Assembly (NCBI RefSeq): GCF_013410065.1
Contig: NZ_JACCCW010000002.1
Span: forward strand, 992,001-1,056,000
Source of the DNA: Granulicella arctica
GTDB taxonomy: Bacteria > Acidobacteriota > Terriglobia > Terriglobales > Acidobacteriaceae
Direction of reading: 5' to 3'
Length of the DNA: 64,000 nt
How positions within the stretch are numbered: the first letter of the stretch is position 1; every line of letters begins with the position of its first letter. The position numbers and the translations under genes were made by a program. Of the stretch, positions 1 to 8,085 are shown in pieces. The notes under the pieces are model-generated. The model saw nothing but the letters and a program-made list of their open reading frames with translations, was not told the origin of the DNA and did no database searches.

Positions 1-1
1 G

Positions 2-844
2 GCCGACCTAGAGACGAGCAAATCAGCCCAGGCAGCACCTACTCCCGAAGCATGGATCAAGACGGAGCTTGCGCGGAACCCTCAGCGCCCACACCCGATG
101 GACTTCATCGAAGCACTCTTTACCGACTTCAGCGAGATCCACGGCGACCGGGCCTTCGGTGACGACTCCGCAATGGCATGCGGCATGGCGCTCTTCCATG
201 GAGAGCCAGTGCTCGCCGTCGGCAACCTCAAAGGCCGCACCCTCAAGGAACGAGTAGCACGCAAGTTCGGCAGCCCGGACCCCGAAGGCTACCGCAAAGC
301 TCTCCGCGCCATGAAGATCGCCGAGAAATACGGCCGCCCCATCTTCACCTTCCTCGATCTGGCAGGAGCAAACCCCGGCATCGGTGCCGAAGAACGCGGC
401 CAGGGTGAGGCCATTGCGCGGAATCTGCTTGAGATGTCTCGTCTGCGTGTGCCTACCATCGCCACTATCACCGGCGAAGGCGGCTCCGGCGGTGCCTTGG
501 CGCTGGCTGTAGCCGACCGCGTCCTCATGCTCGACAACGCTATCTACTCCGTCATCTCTCCCGAGGGCTGCGCCTCCATCATGTGGAAGGATGCGACGAA
601 GAAACAGCAAGCCGCCGCCGCCCTCAAGTACACGGCGCAGGACGCACGCAACCTAGGCTGCTGCGACGATGTCATCCCCGAACCAGTCGGCGGAACACAA
701 GCCGATCCGGCTACCGCAATGGCTCTCGTCGACGAGCGCCTCCAGCATCACCTCACGGAGCTGCGCAGTATGCCACTCGACCAGATGCTCGACCGGCGTT
801 ACGAGAAGTTCCGCACCATGGCGCAGTTCTACACAACCGCCTGA
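2..844 (+). CDS. accA: Acetyl-CoA carboxylase carboxyltransferase subunit alpha (5' truncated)
   Basis: This is the alpha half of the carboxyltransferase of acetyl-CoA carboxylase. With AccD it transfers the carboxyl group from biotin-BCCP to acetyl-CoA to make malonyl-CoA for fatty acid synthesis in the cytosol. The frame is open from base 2 with no stop, and the residues before the first Met (EAWIKTELARNPQRPHP) are typical AccA sequence. The gene therefore starts left of the window. The visible part carries the crotonase-fold core with IHGDRAF, LAGANPGIGAEERGQ and the oxyanion-hole region GEGGSGGALAL, then the SPEGCASIMWKD segment. The C-terminus ends normally. The following gene starts 20 bp after the stop. 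Confidence 0.97.
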   Translation, partial: ADLETSKSAQAAPTPEAWIKTELARNPQRPHPMDFIEALFTDFSEIHGDRAFGDDSAMACGMALFHGEPVLAVGNLKGRTLKERVARKFGSPDPEGYRKALRAMKIAEKYGRPIFTFLDLAGANPGIGAEERGQGEAIARNLLEMSRLRVPTIATITGEGGSGGALALAVADRVLMLDNAIYSVISPEGCASIMWKDATKKQQAAAALKYTAQDARNLGCCDDVIPEPVGGTQADPATAMALVDERLQHHLTELRSMPLDQMLDRRYEKFRTMAQFYTTA

Positions 845-864
845 GAAGCAGGGAGCACCTCCGA

Positions 865-1899
865 TTGACGCAATCTGTCCCCTCCAGCACGGCTACGCGT
901 TCGAAGGTCCGCCGTTCGCTCCAGTTCGCGCTCTTCGCCGTCTCGATGCTCTGGTTCGCTCTTTCGGATTCACTCGCCGGACGAGCAGCACATGGCCTGA
1001 CGACCCGGTTTGACTTAGACGCAGCAAGCCCGCTGCTCGCCGCACTCTTCCTGATCTTCCTGTTGGCCGTCGGCTTCAGCCTCTTTGAGGGAGTCGCTCG
1101 CACCGGCAAAACATCCCTGCGTCTCGCAATCGGTCTGCCGCCGCGTCCTACCGCAGCCCGCGAATGGTCCGTCGGCGCAGCCATCGGCTGGGGCATCGCT
1201 GTCGCATCCGTCCTCCCAATGGCCCTCGGACGCACGCTGCACGTGAGCTTCTGGACCAGCCAACGAGCCTTCGGCCTGCTCTTCCTCAATCTCGCAACGC
1301 TGGCCTGTAGCGTCCTCGCCATCGAGATCGCCCTGCGCGGCTATCCCTTCCGCCGTCTGATCGAAGCACTCGGCCCGACATGGGCCACCGTCGCCATGGC
1401 GGTCACGCTCGGCTTCCTCCACGGCTTCCACCCCGATGCAACCGGCATCAGCATCCTTGCCACAACCATCGCCACCGTCCTGCTCTCCATAGCATGGCTG
1501 CGCACCCATGCCCTGTGGCTTCCCTGGGGCCTTCACTTTGCCTGGAGCGCCAGTGTAGCTCTACTCTTCGGCCTTCCTGTCCGAGGCGTAGACACCTTCG
1601 CCACCGTCATCCAGACACGAGCCATCGGCCCTGGATGGCTCACCGGCGACGACTTCGGCCCCGACGCCGCCTTCTTCACCATCATCGTCCTGCTAGCCGC
1701 CATCGTCGTCCTCGTCCGCGCCACCAGCGACTACGCATGGGACTACACCCGCCCCGAGATCATCGCCGCCGGATACGAGGTCAACCCCGCTCCGCCAGCC
1801 GCCCACTCCGCCATGGAGCAGCAAGCCGCCGCCAAGCCCCCCGCACTCGTCCAGATTCTACCCACCACCTCGCAATCGCGCTCCGTAGACGGACAATAA
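865..1899 (+). CDS. CPBP-family intramembrane metalloprotease-like protein
   Basis: A polytopic membrane protein of 344 residues that resembles the CPBP/Abi/Rce1 family of intramembrane proteases. I chose the TTG at 865 because it follows accA by 20 bp, has GGGAG about 9 bp upstream, and gives a protein that begins just before the first membrane helix. The same frame is open further upstream but only over accA. Family motifs can be traced: AIEIALRGYPF at the EExxxR position, GFLHGFH at the FxxxH position and HFAWS at the HxxxN position. The first Glu of EExxxR is Ile and the Asn of HxxxN is Ser, so protease activity is doubtful. Seven or eight hydrophobic segments are visible. The C-terminal 50 residues are polar and Pro/Ala-rich. 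The substrate is unknown. Confidence 0.8.
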   Translation: MTQSVPSSTATRSKVRRSLQFALFAVSMLWFALSDSLAGRAAHGLTTRFDLDAASPLLAALFLIFLLAVGFSLFEGVARTGKTSLRLAIGLPPRPTAAREWSVGAAIGWGIAVASVLPMALGRTLHVSFWTSQRAFGLLFLNLATLACSVLAIEIALRGYPFRRLIEALGPTWATVAMAVTLGFLHGFHPDATGISILATTIATVLLSIAWLRTHALWLPWGLHFAWSASVALLFGLPVRGVDTFATVIQTRAIGPGWLTGDDFGPDAAFFTIIVLLAAIVVLVRATSDYAWDYTRPEIIAAGYEVNPAPPAAHSAMEQQAAAKPPALVQILPTTSQSRSVDGQ

Positions 1900-1974
1900 C
1901 CCGCAACCCTCTTCACGATTTCCTTGTCAAAACACAAAAAATAGCGCATCCTTCTAGCAATCTGAGGTGCCGCC

Positions 1975-3069
1975 ATGGCATTGCACATCTCCAGATGGAT
2001 CCTGATCTCCACATTCCTTGCTGCCACCGCCGGAGCCCAGGTCTTCGTCGTCGGCGAGAAGACCGCGACCGCCGACATCTCCACCGACTTCGCGCCCACC
2101 CGCGTCTCGCTCCCCACCGATAAACTCACCGAGCGCGGCCGCCGCGACCTCGTCCGCAATCTCGAAGCCGAGCAGGGCTTCGCCCACCGCGCCCTCCCCA
2201 TGGGCGCCGGCATCACCCTCCAGGCCAACGGCCAGCTCAAGCCCGGTCCCGACCAGTACAGACAGCTCATCTACAAGAAAGGTGAGTCCTCTGCCGCCGG
2301 AGACCGGATCGTCATCACAGCCGTCACCTTCAAGCCGGACAGCATCATCCTCGACCTCAACGGCGGCCCCTATGCGAAGCACCGCTTCCTGAGCCACGTC
2401 TCCTTCAACGACGCTCCAGTAACAGCTCAAGCCCCAGCCGCCACCGGCTCCCGCGTCACGCTCTCCTTCGAAGGAGGCGTCCCCGAGATCTCCGCCCCCG
2501 AGGTCAAAGCCCTTCTCGAACCCGTCCTCGACTTCGGGGTCAAAACCTCCGAAGAGGCCTACGCCGACACGCTCCCCGCGCCCCTCAAGGACGCCATCGC
2601 AGCCCACGACGTCCTCGTCGGCATGAACCACCGCATGGTCCTCGCCGCCCTCGGATCACCCGAGAGCAAGGTCCGCGAACACGACCCGAATGACCCAGAC
2701 GGCCCCCGCTTTGAGGAGTGGATCTACGGCCACGTCCCCCAGACCGTCCGCTTCGTCCGCTTCGAAGGCGACCGCGTCTCCCAGGTCAAGATAGCCGCCA
2801 TGGGCAAACCGATGGAGGTCCACGACCAGAACGAGCTAGGCGACTACCTCCCCCCACCGCCAACACGAGAGATCGCCCTCGGCGACGCAAAGCCCGGCGA
2901 TACGCAGCAGGGAACTCACACCGCTCCGCCCACCCTCCGCAAACCCGGCGACCCCGACCCTCCTCCCAACACATCCGGCCAGGTCCAGTTCCCAACGCAA
3001 AAGCAGTCCCCCACAGCAGCCCCGATACCAGCAACGGTTCCTCCCGCAAGCACTCCACCAAGCCAGTGA
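1975..3069 (+). CDS. Secreted hypothetical protein with BamE-like segment
   Basis: A 364-residue protein with an N-terminal signal peptide (ISRWILISTFLAATAGAQ), so exported. GAGGTG sits 6 bp before the ATG. I do not recognise a named family for the N-terminal 200 residues. Residues about 205-275 read like a SmpA/BamE or lipoprotein-OsmE fold: GMNHRMVLAALGSPE is followed by EEWIYG and FVRFEGDRVSQV, the usual pattern of a helix pair, G-x-P, W-Y-G and a final strand. The last 75 residues are Pro/Thr-rich and probably disordered. BamE-like folds act in outer-membrane protein assembly or peptidoglycan contact, but no such role can be claimed here. It has no obvious operon partners; the next gene is convergent with a 4-bp gap. 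Confidence 0.75.
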   Translation: MALHISRWILISTFLAATAGAQVFVVGEKTATADISTDFAPTRVSLPTDKLTERGRRDLVRNLEAEQGFAHRALPMGAGITLQANGQLKPGPDQYRQLIYKKGESSAAGDRIVITAVTFKPDSIILDLNGGPYAKHRFLSHVSFNDAPVTAQAPAATGSRVTLSFEGGVPEISAPEVKALLEPVLDFGVKTSEEAYADTLPAPLKDAIAAHDVLVGMNHRMVLAALGSPESKVREHDPNDPDGPRFEEWIYGHVPQTVRFVRFEGDRVSQVKIAAMGKPMEVHDQNELGDYLPPPPTREIALGDAKPGDTQQGTHTAPPTLRKPGDPDPPPNTSGQVQFPTQKQSPTAAPIPATVPPASTPPSQ

Positions 3070-3073
3070 CGCT

Positions 3074-3595
3074 CTATTCGCTTTGCGGGAAGTCCACAGA
3101 AGAAGGTGCAATCCGATATTGAAGCAGGATCAAGTCGAGAAACCGGTCGAACTTGTATCCAACCTCACGGAGATGCGCCACTCTTTGAAAACCAAAGCGC
3201 TCGAAAAATCGAAGCGACCCAGTATTTTCAGAGTCAACCGCAGCGATCATCGAATGCTTTTCCATGGATCGCGCTCTCTTGATCAACTCCTCCAGCAATC
3301 GCCGCCCGATCCCCTGGCCACGTGACGATGCATGAAGATGCACCGTCACCTCCACCGTGAACCGATACCCCGGCCATGACCGAAACTCCCCAAACGTAGC
3401 GAATCCCGCAATGGAGCTTCCATCCATAGCAACCAGCACCGGAAACCCCTTCTCGCGCCGGCCTTCCCACCAGGCAACCCGATCCTCCAGCGTTACCGGT
3501 CGGTCATTGTAGATAGCCGTCGATGTCCGGAGAATCTCGTTATAAATCTCCGTAATCTCGCCGATATCCGAAAGAACAGCCTCCCTGATCTGCAT
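3074..3595 (-). CDS. GNAT N-acetyltransferase (phosphinothricin/amino-acid acetyltransferase-like)
   Basis: A 173-residue GNAT-fold enzyme that would transfer an acetyl group from acetyl-CoA to a primary amine. The acetyl-CoA pyrophosphate loop is RGQGIGRRLL, and VDSENTGSLRFFERFGF is the usual GNAT motif B. The N-terminus (IREAVLSDIGEITEIYNEIL, TAIYNDRPVTLEDRVAWW) is very close in style to the Pat/YncA (MnaT) group, which acetylates phosphinothricin, methionine sulfone or related amino acids. Whether this one acts on a drug or a metabolite cannot be told. GAGG lies 7-8 bp upstream of the ATG. It is a single gene, convergent with its left neighbour and divergent from the right one. Confidence 0.88.
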   Translation of the reverse strand: MQIREAVLSDIGEITEIYNEILRTSTAIYNDRPVTLEDRVAWWEGRREKGFPVLVAMDGSSIAGFATFGEFRSWPGYRFTVEVTVHLHASSRGQGIGRRLLEELIKRARSMEKHSMIAAVDSENTGSLRFFERFGFQRVAHLREVGYKFDRFLDLILLQYRIAPSSVDFPQSE

Positions 3596-3664
3596 CCCTT
3601 TACCTCGTCGTAAGTGTTGCTGCTATCTTTGTTTGGACCTACATCCAGCATACCGGGGCTGAAT

Positions 3665-4549
3665 ATGCGTACCGTCTTCTTCGTTTGCATTCTCTTGACT
3701 TCAGTGCTGATCTCTTATGGGCAAATAAACTCACCACTGAACAAGCCACTGGTCGAGCTCAGCTACCGTCCTGTCGGAAAGCTCATCTACGTTCCCGTGC
3801 AGGTAAATGGGTCGAGCCCTCTTTGGTTCTGTTTCGATACCGGCGCACCAAACAGCCTCATTGACAAGGCTGCGGCTCAGAAATTGAAGGTGAGAGCACT
3901 ATCGAGCGGCATTATTCACGGCGCTGGAAAAGGCGAAGTATCGGCAAGCGATGCCGGCGAGGTTCGGTTCATGATTGGTGACCTCGCTACCCGAGTTCCG
4001 CACGCGAAGATCGTTGACCTATCAAAAGTGCCGCTTCCGGCGAAAATAGACGGTTTGCTTGGCGCCGAGTTTCTAGAGCAATATGTTGTCCGCATCGATA
4101 CCGCGCAACACAAGATCGCTTTTTATGACCCGAACACTTTTGCTTACCAGGGAGATGGAAAGTCGATACCTTTGGAGCTGACGAATAGCCGTCTTTATGT
4201 TCACGTCGGACTGGCCGCAAAGCCTGGCGAGTTCGTCGAGCGAAGGCTTCGGGTCGACACAGGTTCTGAAGATTCGATCGACGATGATACCGTCAGAAGC
4301 TCGCCTAAACTTCAGAAAACAACACTCGGCAACGGACTGGGCACCAGTTACGAGGACGTTTCGGGTGTCTACGACACCGTTGTCATCGGACCATACAAGT
4401 TTCGATCCGTATGGGGACCGGCCGGTGCTGTGCCAATCGTCGGGATGGAGATGATGAGACGCTTCACGCTTACATTCGATACGAGACGCGGTCTACTTTA
4501 TCTCGAACCAAACGCGAGCTTCACTGAGCCGGTTCCAGCCCCGAGCTAA
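3665..4549 (+). CDS. Secreted retropepsin-like aspartyl protease family protein
   Basis: A 294-residue exported protein. I chose the ATG at 3665 because it begins a clean signal peptide (MRTVFFVCILLTSVLISYGQ); a longer form from 3614 would put 17 polar residues before it. Two aspartyl-protease half-sites are present in one chain: CFDTGAPNSLID and RVDTGSEDSID. Each is followed by a hydrophobic-hydrophobic-Gly segment (IDGLLGAEFL and PIVGMEMMRRF), as in bacterial pepsin/retropepsin-like proteins. Both catalytic Asp are therefore retained. Such proteins are common in acidobacterial genomes, but their substrates are mostly unknown. Upstream DNA is shared with the divergent acetyltransferase gene. 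Confidence 0.82.
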   Translation: MRTVFFVCILLTSVLISYGQINSPLNKPLVELSYRPVGKLIYVPVQVNGSSPLWFCFDTGAPNSLIDKAAAQKLKVRALSSGIIHGAGKGEVSASDAGEVRFMIGDLATRVPHAKIVDLSKVPLPAKIDGLLGAEFLEQYVVRIDTAQHKIAFYDPNTFAYQGDGKSIPLELTNSRLYVHVGLAAKPGEFVERRLRVDTGSEDSIDDDTVRSSPKLQKTTLGNGLGTSYEDVSGVYDTVVIGPYKFRSVWGPAGAVPIVGMEMMRRFTLTFDTRRGLLYLEPNASFTEPVPAPS

Positions 4550-4806
4550 TCTGAAATTTGCGTTCGAGGAGTTGACGCCAATTTCTGAACGTATACGGTC
4601 AAGCAAGTACCGACAAACGGTGAATCGTGTAGACTTAAGCACTGAGCGTTTACCGCAGTGCTTCTCCTCTGTTCCCGCCCTGGTTCGTCCCGTGCAGATT
4701 CACCTGAGAGGTTCCGGTTGATCCGGTCCAGCTTGGCCCCACAAAGCCAGTCCGATGGTCACCCAACTGTGCGTATCGCCATCTATTCGTATCAGGGGAG
4801 AGAATC

Positions 4807-4986
4807 ATGGCGAAGATTGCCAAGACCGGCGACCGTAAGAAGGTCATGGACACCAACAAGAGCACTGACTGTCCGAAGTGCTCCAAACCCACCCGCATCG
4901 TGAAGCGCGTCAAGGACCGCGAGCGCGGCATCCCGGGCGGTGTCTACATCTCGTGCTCGGCCTGCGAGTTCTTCGAGAAGCTGTAA
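4807..4986 (+). CDS. Small zinc-ribbon protein (59 aa), hypothetical
   Basis: A short gene with strong coding evidence. AGGGGAGA lies just upstream of the ATG, and an intrinsic terminator follows the stop. The protein is very basic at the N-terminus (MAKIAKTGDRKKVMDTNKS) and has two CxxC pairs, CPKC and CSAC, 28 residues apart, which would bind one zinc. Length and charge resemble small ribosome-associated or RNA-binding zinc ribbons. I do not recognise a named family and give no function. Its single-gene arrangement with its own terminator suggests an independently and perhaps strongly expressed transcript. Confidence 0.8.
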   Translation: MAKIAKTGDRKKVMDTNKSTDCPKCSKPTRIVKRVKDRERGIPGGVYISCSACEFFEKL

Positions 4987-5011
4987 CCACCTCGGCAGTA
5001 CCGATTTCAGG

Positions 5012-5059
5012 TCCTCATGAAGCTTGACCATACAAATGGTCGCCTTCATGAGGATTTTT
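5012..5059 (+). terminator. Intrinsic terminator after the zinc-ribbon gene
   Basis: The arms TCCTCATGAAG (5012-5022) and CTTCATGAGGA (5044-5054) form an 11-bp stem. A second inner stem GACCAT/ATGGTC (5026-5031, 5036-5041) caps it, and TTTTTC follows. This is a textbook rho-independent terminator on the plus strand, 25 bp after the stop codon. Confidence 0.88.
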
Positions 5060-5248
5060 CTGTGCGGATCAGCCTTCGGCAACGTCTTACTCTTGGGCCG
5101 CGTCCAACCCCTGGGCACTGCAATACGCCCACCTTGGAACAAGAGTACCCAACTGGTACCTCGTTGCAGGAAATTCATTTCAATCCCCTTGACGATGCTT
5201 GCTCAAGAGGGGCAGACTCAACAGCTGGAAAGTAGAGAAACAGTTGCA

Positions 5249-6142
5249 ATGGCTACCACAAGTACGACCCCCGCAGTACCGCTCGATTTTTCCCCAACGC
5301 CACACTTCAGCCGCCCCACCTTTCTGATGTGCCCCCCGCAGTTCTACGACGTCGATTACGTCATCAACCCATGGATGGCGGGCAACCTGCACCGTCCCTC
5401 CCGGGATGTCGCCTTCACGCAATGGAACAGCCTCTATGAACACCTGAAGACCATAGCCGATGTCCGCCTGCTGCATGCCCGAGCCGACTCACCCGACATG
5501 GTATTCGTGGCGCACGCCGCTCTGGTTCACCACGGCATCGCAGCCATCTCCAGCTTTGCCTATGCACAGCGCCAGCCGGAGGAGCAGTACCTCCGCGACT
5601 GGTTCAAGGAAGCCGGCTTCCTCCTATGGGACACCCCACGCGAGACATCCTTCGAAGGCGAGGGAGATGTTCTGTTCGATCCCGAAGGCAAACGCCTGTG
5701 GGCCGCCCACGGAGTCCGCACCTGCCTACACAGTCATCGCCATGTTGCAGATGCTTGGCATACTGAGGTGGTCTCCTTGCATCTAATGGACCCACGCTTC
5801 TACCACCTCGATACCTGCTTCGCGCCCCTCGCCGGAGGATACCTCCTTTATTACCCAGGAGCCTTCGACGTAGAGTCACTTCGCAAGATCGAAGAAGCCT
5901 ATCCCGTAGAGAAGCGCATCGCCGTAACCGAGCAGGAAGCGACCCACTTCGCCTGCAATGTAATCAACATCGGCCAAAACATCCTCATGCACACAGCTTC
6001 CAACTCAGAGCTGCCGGATCGCCTGATGGATCTCGGCTTCGATGTCACCCAGCTTGTGCTGACCGAGTTCCTCAAAGGCGGCGGCTCGGCTAAATCGTTG
6101 GCCCTTCGTCTCAGCGACATGAACGTCACAAACGGCCTGTAA
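5249..6142 (+). CDS. Dimethylarginine dimethylaminohydrolase/arginine deiminase-like amidinohydrolase
   Basis: A 297-residue cytosolic enzyme of the guanidine-modifying (amidinotransferase) fold. The likely catalytic set is visible: EGEGDVLF (E138, D140), FYHLDTC (H186, D188) and the nucleophile C236 in FACNVINIG. In the family these hydrolyse arginine or N-methylarginines to citrulline plus amine. Substrate choice between arginine, dimethylarginine and other guanidines cannot be read from the sequence. I chose ATG 5249 because the conserved fold begins shortly after it; an in-frame ATG at 5195 is an alternative, and neither has a strong ribosome site. It is a single gene that ends 18 bp before the first parS-like palindrome. 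Confidence 0.85.
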   Translation: MATTSTTPAVPLDFSPTPHFSRPTFLMCPPQFYDVDYVINPWMAGNLHRPSRDVAFTQWNSLYEHLKTIADVRLLHARADSPDMVFVAHAALVHHGIAAISSFAYAQRQPEEQYLRDWFKEAGFLLWDTPRETSFEGEGDVLFDPEGKRLWAAHGVRTCLHSHRHVADAWHTEVVSLHLMDPRFYHLDTCFAPLAGGYLLYYPGAFDVESLRKIEEAYPVEKRIAVTEQEATHFACNVINIGQNILMHTASNSELPDRLMDLGFDVTQLVLTEFLKGGGSAKSLALRLSDMNVTNGL

Positions 6143-6157
6143 AGCATTCGGGGTGAA

Positions 6158-6179
6158 GAATGTTCCACGTGGAACATTC
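6158..6179. promoter_or_regulatory. parS-like centromere site 1
   Basis: A perfect 22-bp palindrome whose 16-bp core is TGTTCCACGTGGAACA (6161-6176). This matches the known ParB-binding parS consensus TGTTnCACGTGnAACA. ParB nucleates here and, with ParA and SMC, segregates the origin region. It lies between two convergent genes, so it does not disturb coding sequence. Confidence 0.85.
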
Positions 6180-6189
6180 CTCACCCCCT

Positions 6190-6209
6190 AATGTTCCACG
6201 TGGAACATT
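6190..6209. promoter_or_regulatory. parS-like centromere site 2
   Basis: A second perfect 20-bp palindrome with the same 16-bp core (6192-6207), 31 bp centre to centre from the first. It is followed by a TTTTT run, so it could also serve as a weak terminator for the gene at 5249-6142. The repetition of an exact parS core at close spacing argues that ParB binding is the main role. Confidence 0.85.
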
Positions 6210-6214
6210 TTTGC

Positions 6215-6682
6215 CTAAGCGATCGCCTGCATCGCACCTCCGCCCAAGATCGCATGGACGGTTGCAAGCAGCTCTGGCAACGCAAAGGGCTTGCCAAGAA
6301 ACCTCCACCCCTCCCCCAGCAGCCGTTTCAGGTTGTCGCCCCACACAAACCCGCCGGATATCAGCAGTATCGGCAGCCTTGGATTCTGCTGCCTGAGCTC
6401 GAGCGCCAGGTCCATGCCTGAGGTCTTCGGCATGTAAAAGTCGGTGATGAGCAGATCGATGCGCGATGCGCTGCGAAAGACGTGGCCTGCCCGCTCTGCA
6501 TCTCCACAACAGAACACGCTATACCCTTCGTGTTCCAGAAAGGTCTTCGTCAGAGCACGAATATCCTCATCGTCATCGACGAACAGGATGGTTTTAGGAG
6601 AGAGCGGATACGCTGGGGTACTTTGTTTCAAATCCGTAAAGAGTTCGCTGTTCATGGAGCCTGCATTTTCGGTGATGCTCAT
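6215..6682 (-). CDS. Stand-alone response regulator receiver protein
   Basis: A 155-residue protein made of one CheY-like receiver domain with no output domain. The acidic pocket VDDDEDI, phospho-acceptor D81 (LLITDFYMP), the switch Ser in LLISGG and K in FLGKPF are all present. The Trp/Gly-rich loop GEGWRFLGKPF recalls receivers of hybrid kinases of the PAS/FixL type. No kinase is adjacent, so its partner is unknown. I used the ATG at 6682. A TTG at 6712 and an ATG at 6655 are also possible, since none has a clear ribosome site and the first 30 residues are not conserved-looking. Confidence 0.85.
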   Translation of the reverse strand: MSITENAGSMNSELFTDLKQSTPAYPLSPKTILFVDDDEDIRALTKTFLEHEGYSVFCCGDAERAGHVFRSASRIDLLITDFYMPKTSGMDLALELRQQNPRLPILLISGGFVWGDNLKRLLGEGWRFLGKPFALPELLATVHAILGGGAMQAIA

Positions 6683-6952
6683 GCGCGACGTAACCGTCTG
6701 TTCACGCTTCAATGAGGTTGATCTCTAGGCCTGTACGATGCCACACGTTATGGACTGTGCAAGTGCCAGGAAAGTTGCCTGCACACATTCGATGCAGACT
6801 GGGCGATAATTGTGACAGCCTTTTGTTGAGCAAACCTTAAAAAGCTCTCCAGCCAGCTATTGTGCGTACTCCAGACTCCATACGTGGGATGGGGGTGGCT
6901 GCGATACAACAAAAGATGCACACTTCGTTTTTAGAAAAGGGATACACTCGCA

Positions 6953-8050
6953 ATGCCTTTGAACTGTGGAATCGTCGGTTTGCCCAATGTAGGCAAGAGC
7001 ACTATCTTTAACGCACTCACCTCTGCCAAGGCAGCCGCGGCCAACTATCCCTTCTGCACCATCGAGCCGAACACCGGCATCGTGACCGTCCCCGATCCAC
7101 GGCTCGACAAGATCACCGAGTTCGTCAAGCCGAACCGCACCATTCCGACCACGATGGAGTTCATCGACATCGCCGGTCTGGTGGAAGGCGCGAGCAAGAA
7201 CGAAGGGCTTGGCAATAAGTTTCTGGGACATATCCGCGCTACCGACGCCGTGGTCCATGTCGTTCGCTGCTTCAGCGATCCCGAGGTCGTCCATGTGGCT
7301 GGCGGCGTCAATCCGCTGCATGACATCGACATTATCAATACAGAGCTTCTGCTGGCCGATCTCGACACGGTAGAGAAGCGCTTCACCAAGGCGGAGCGTG
7401 CCGCGAAGAATACGAGCGACTCCAAGCTGAAGGCCGAGGCTGCGTGCCTGTCGAAGCTGCTGGAGGCGTTGCAGGCAGGGAAGCCGGCGCGCACGGTCGA
7501 GCTGACGGAGGAGGAGAAGCCCATCGCTCGTGATCTGTTTCTGATTACAGCCAAACCGATGCTTTACGTCGCCAACGTCGACGACAGCGGGCTGGCCGGT
7601 GGCAACGAGTGGGTCGATGCGGTGGAGAAGCGCGCGGCCGAAGAGAACAGCCAGGTGGTGCGGATCTGCGGAGCGCTCGAGTCGGAGATTGCGCAGCTTG
7701 AGCCAGCAGAGCGCACGGAGTTTTTGAAGGAGATGGGCCTGACCGAGCCGGGACTAGACCGCCTGATTCACTCGGCCTACCGGCTACTCGACCTGATTAC
7801 CTACTTCACGGCGGGTGTGCAGGAGGTACGTGCGTGGACCATTCGGCGCGGCACGAAGGCACCTGGTGCGGCCGGAGTCATCCACTCTGACTTCGAAAAG
7901 GGGTTCATCAAGGCCGACTGCTACCACTGCGACGACCTGTTTACCTATGGCAGCGAGCAGGCGGTCAAAGAAAAGGGTCTACTCCGTTCGGAAGGCAAGG
8001 AGTACATCGTCAAGGACGGCGATATTCTCTTCTTCAAATTCAACGTCTAA
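6953..8050 (+). CDS. ychF: Redox-regulated ribosome-binding ATPase YchF
   Basis: A P-loop NTPase of the Obg/YchF family that binds 50S/70S ribosomes and prefers ATP over GTP. The 365-residue length is usual. The P-loop GLPNVGKST is at residues 9-17, DIAGLVEGAS is the switch II region, and the family variant NVDDS replaces the GTPase NKxD motif, as expected for YchF. The C-terminal TGS domain holds TIRRGTKAPGAAGVIHSDFE. It is a single gene with about 270 bp of non-coding DNA upstream and a convergent xylanase gene 35 bp downstream. Confidence 0.97.
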   Translation: MPLNCGIVGLPNVGKSTIFNALTSAKAAAANYPFCTIEPNTGIVTVPDPRLDKITEFVKPNRTIPTTMEFIDIAGLVEGASKNEGLGNKFLGHIRATDAVVHVVRCFSDPEVVHVAGGVNPLHDIDIINTELLLADLDTVEKRFTKAERAAKNTSDSKLKAEAACLSKLLEALQAGKPARTVELTEEEKPIARDLFLITAKPMLYVANVDDSGLAGGNEWVDAVEKRAAEENSQVVRICGALESEIAQLEPAERTEFLKEMGLTEPGLDRLIHSAYRLLDLITYFTAGVQEVRAWTIRRGTKAPGAAGVIHSDFEKGFIKADCYHCDDLFTYGSEQAVKEKGLLRSEGKEYIVKDGDILFFKFNV

Positions 8051-8085
8051 GAGTGGCTAACAGAACTGTGACTGCACATGTGAGG

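Noticed and set aside
6126..6421. Short open frames beginning MFHVEH on both strands
   Set aside because: They are translations of the parS palindromes (ATGTTCCACGTGGAACA reads MFHVE). Such frames are a known annotation artefact and have no ribosome sites here.
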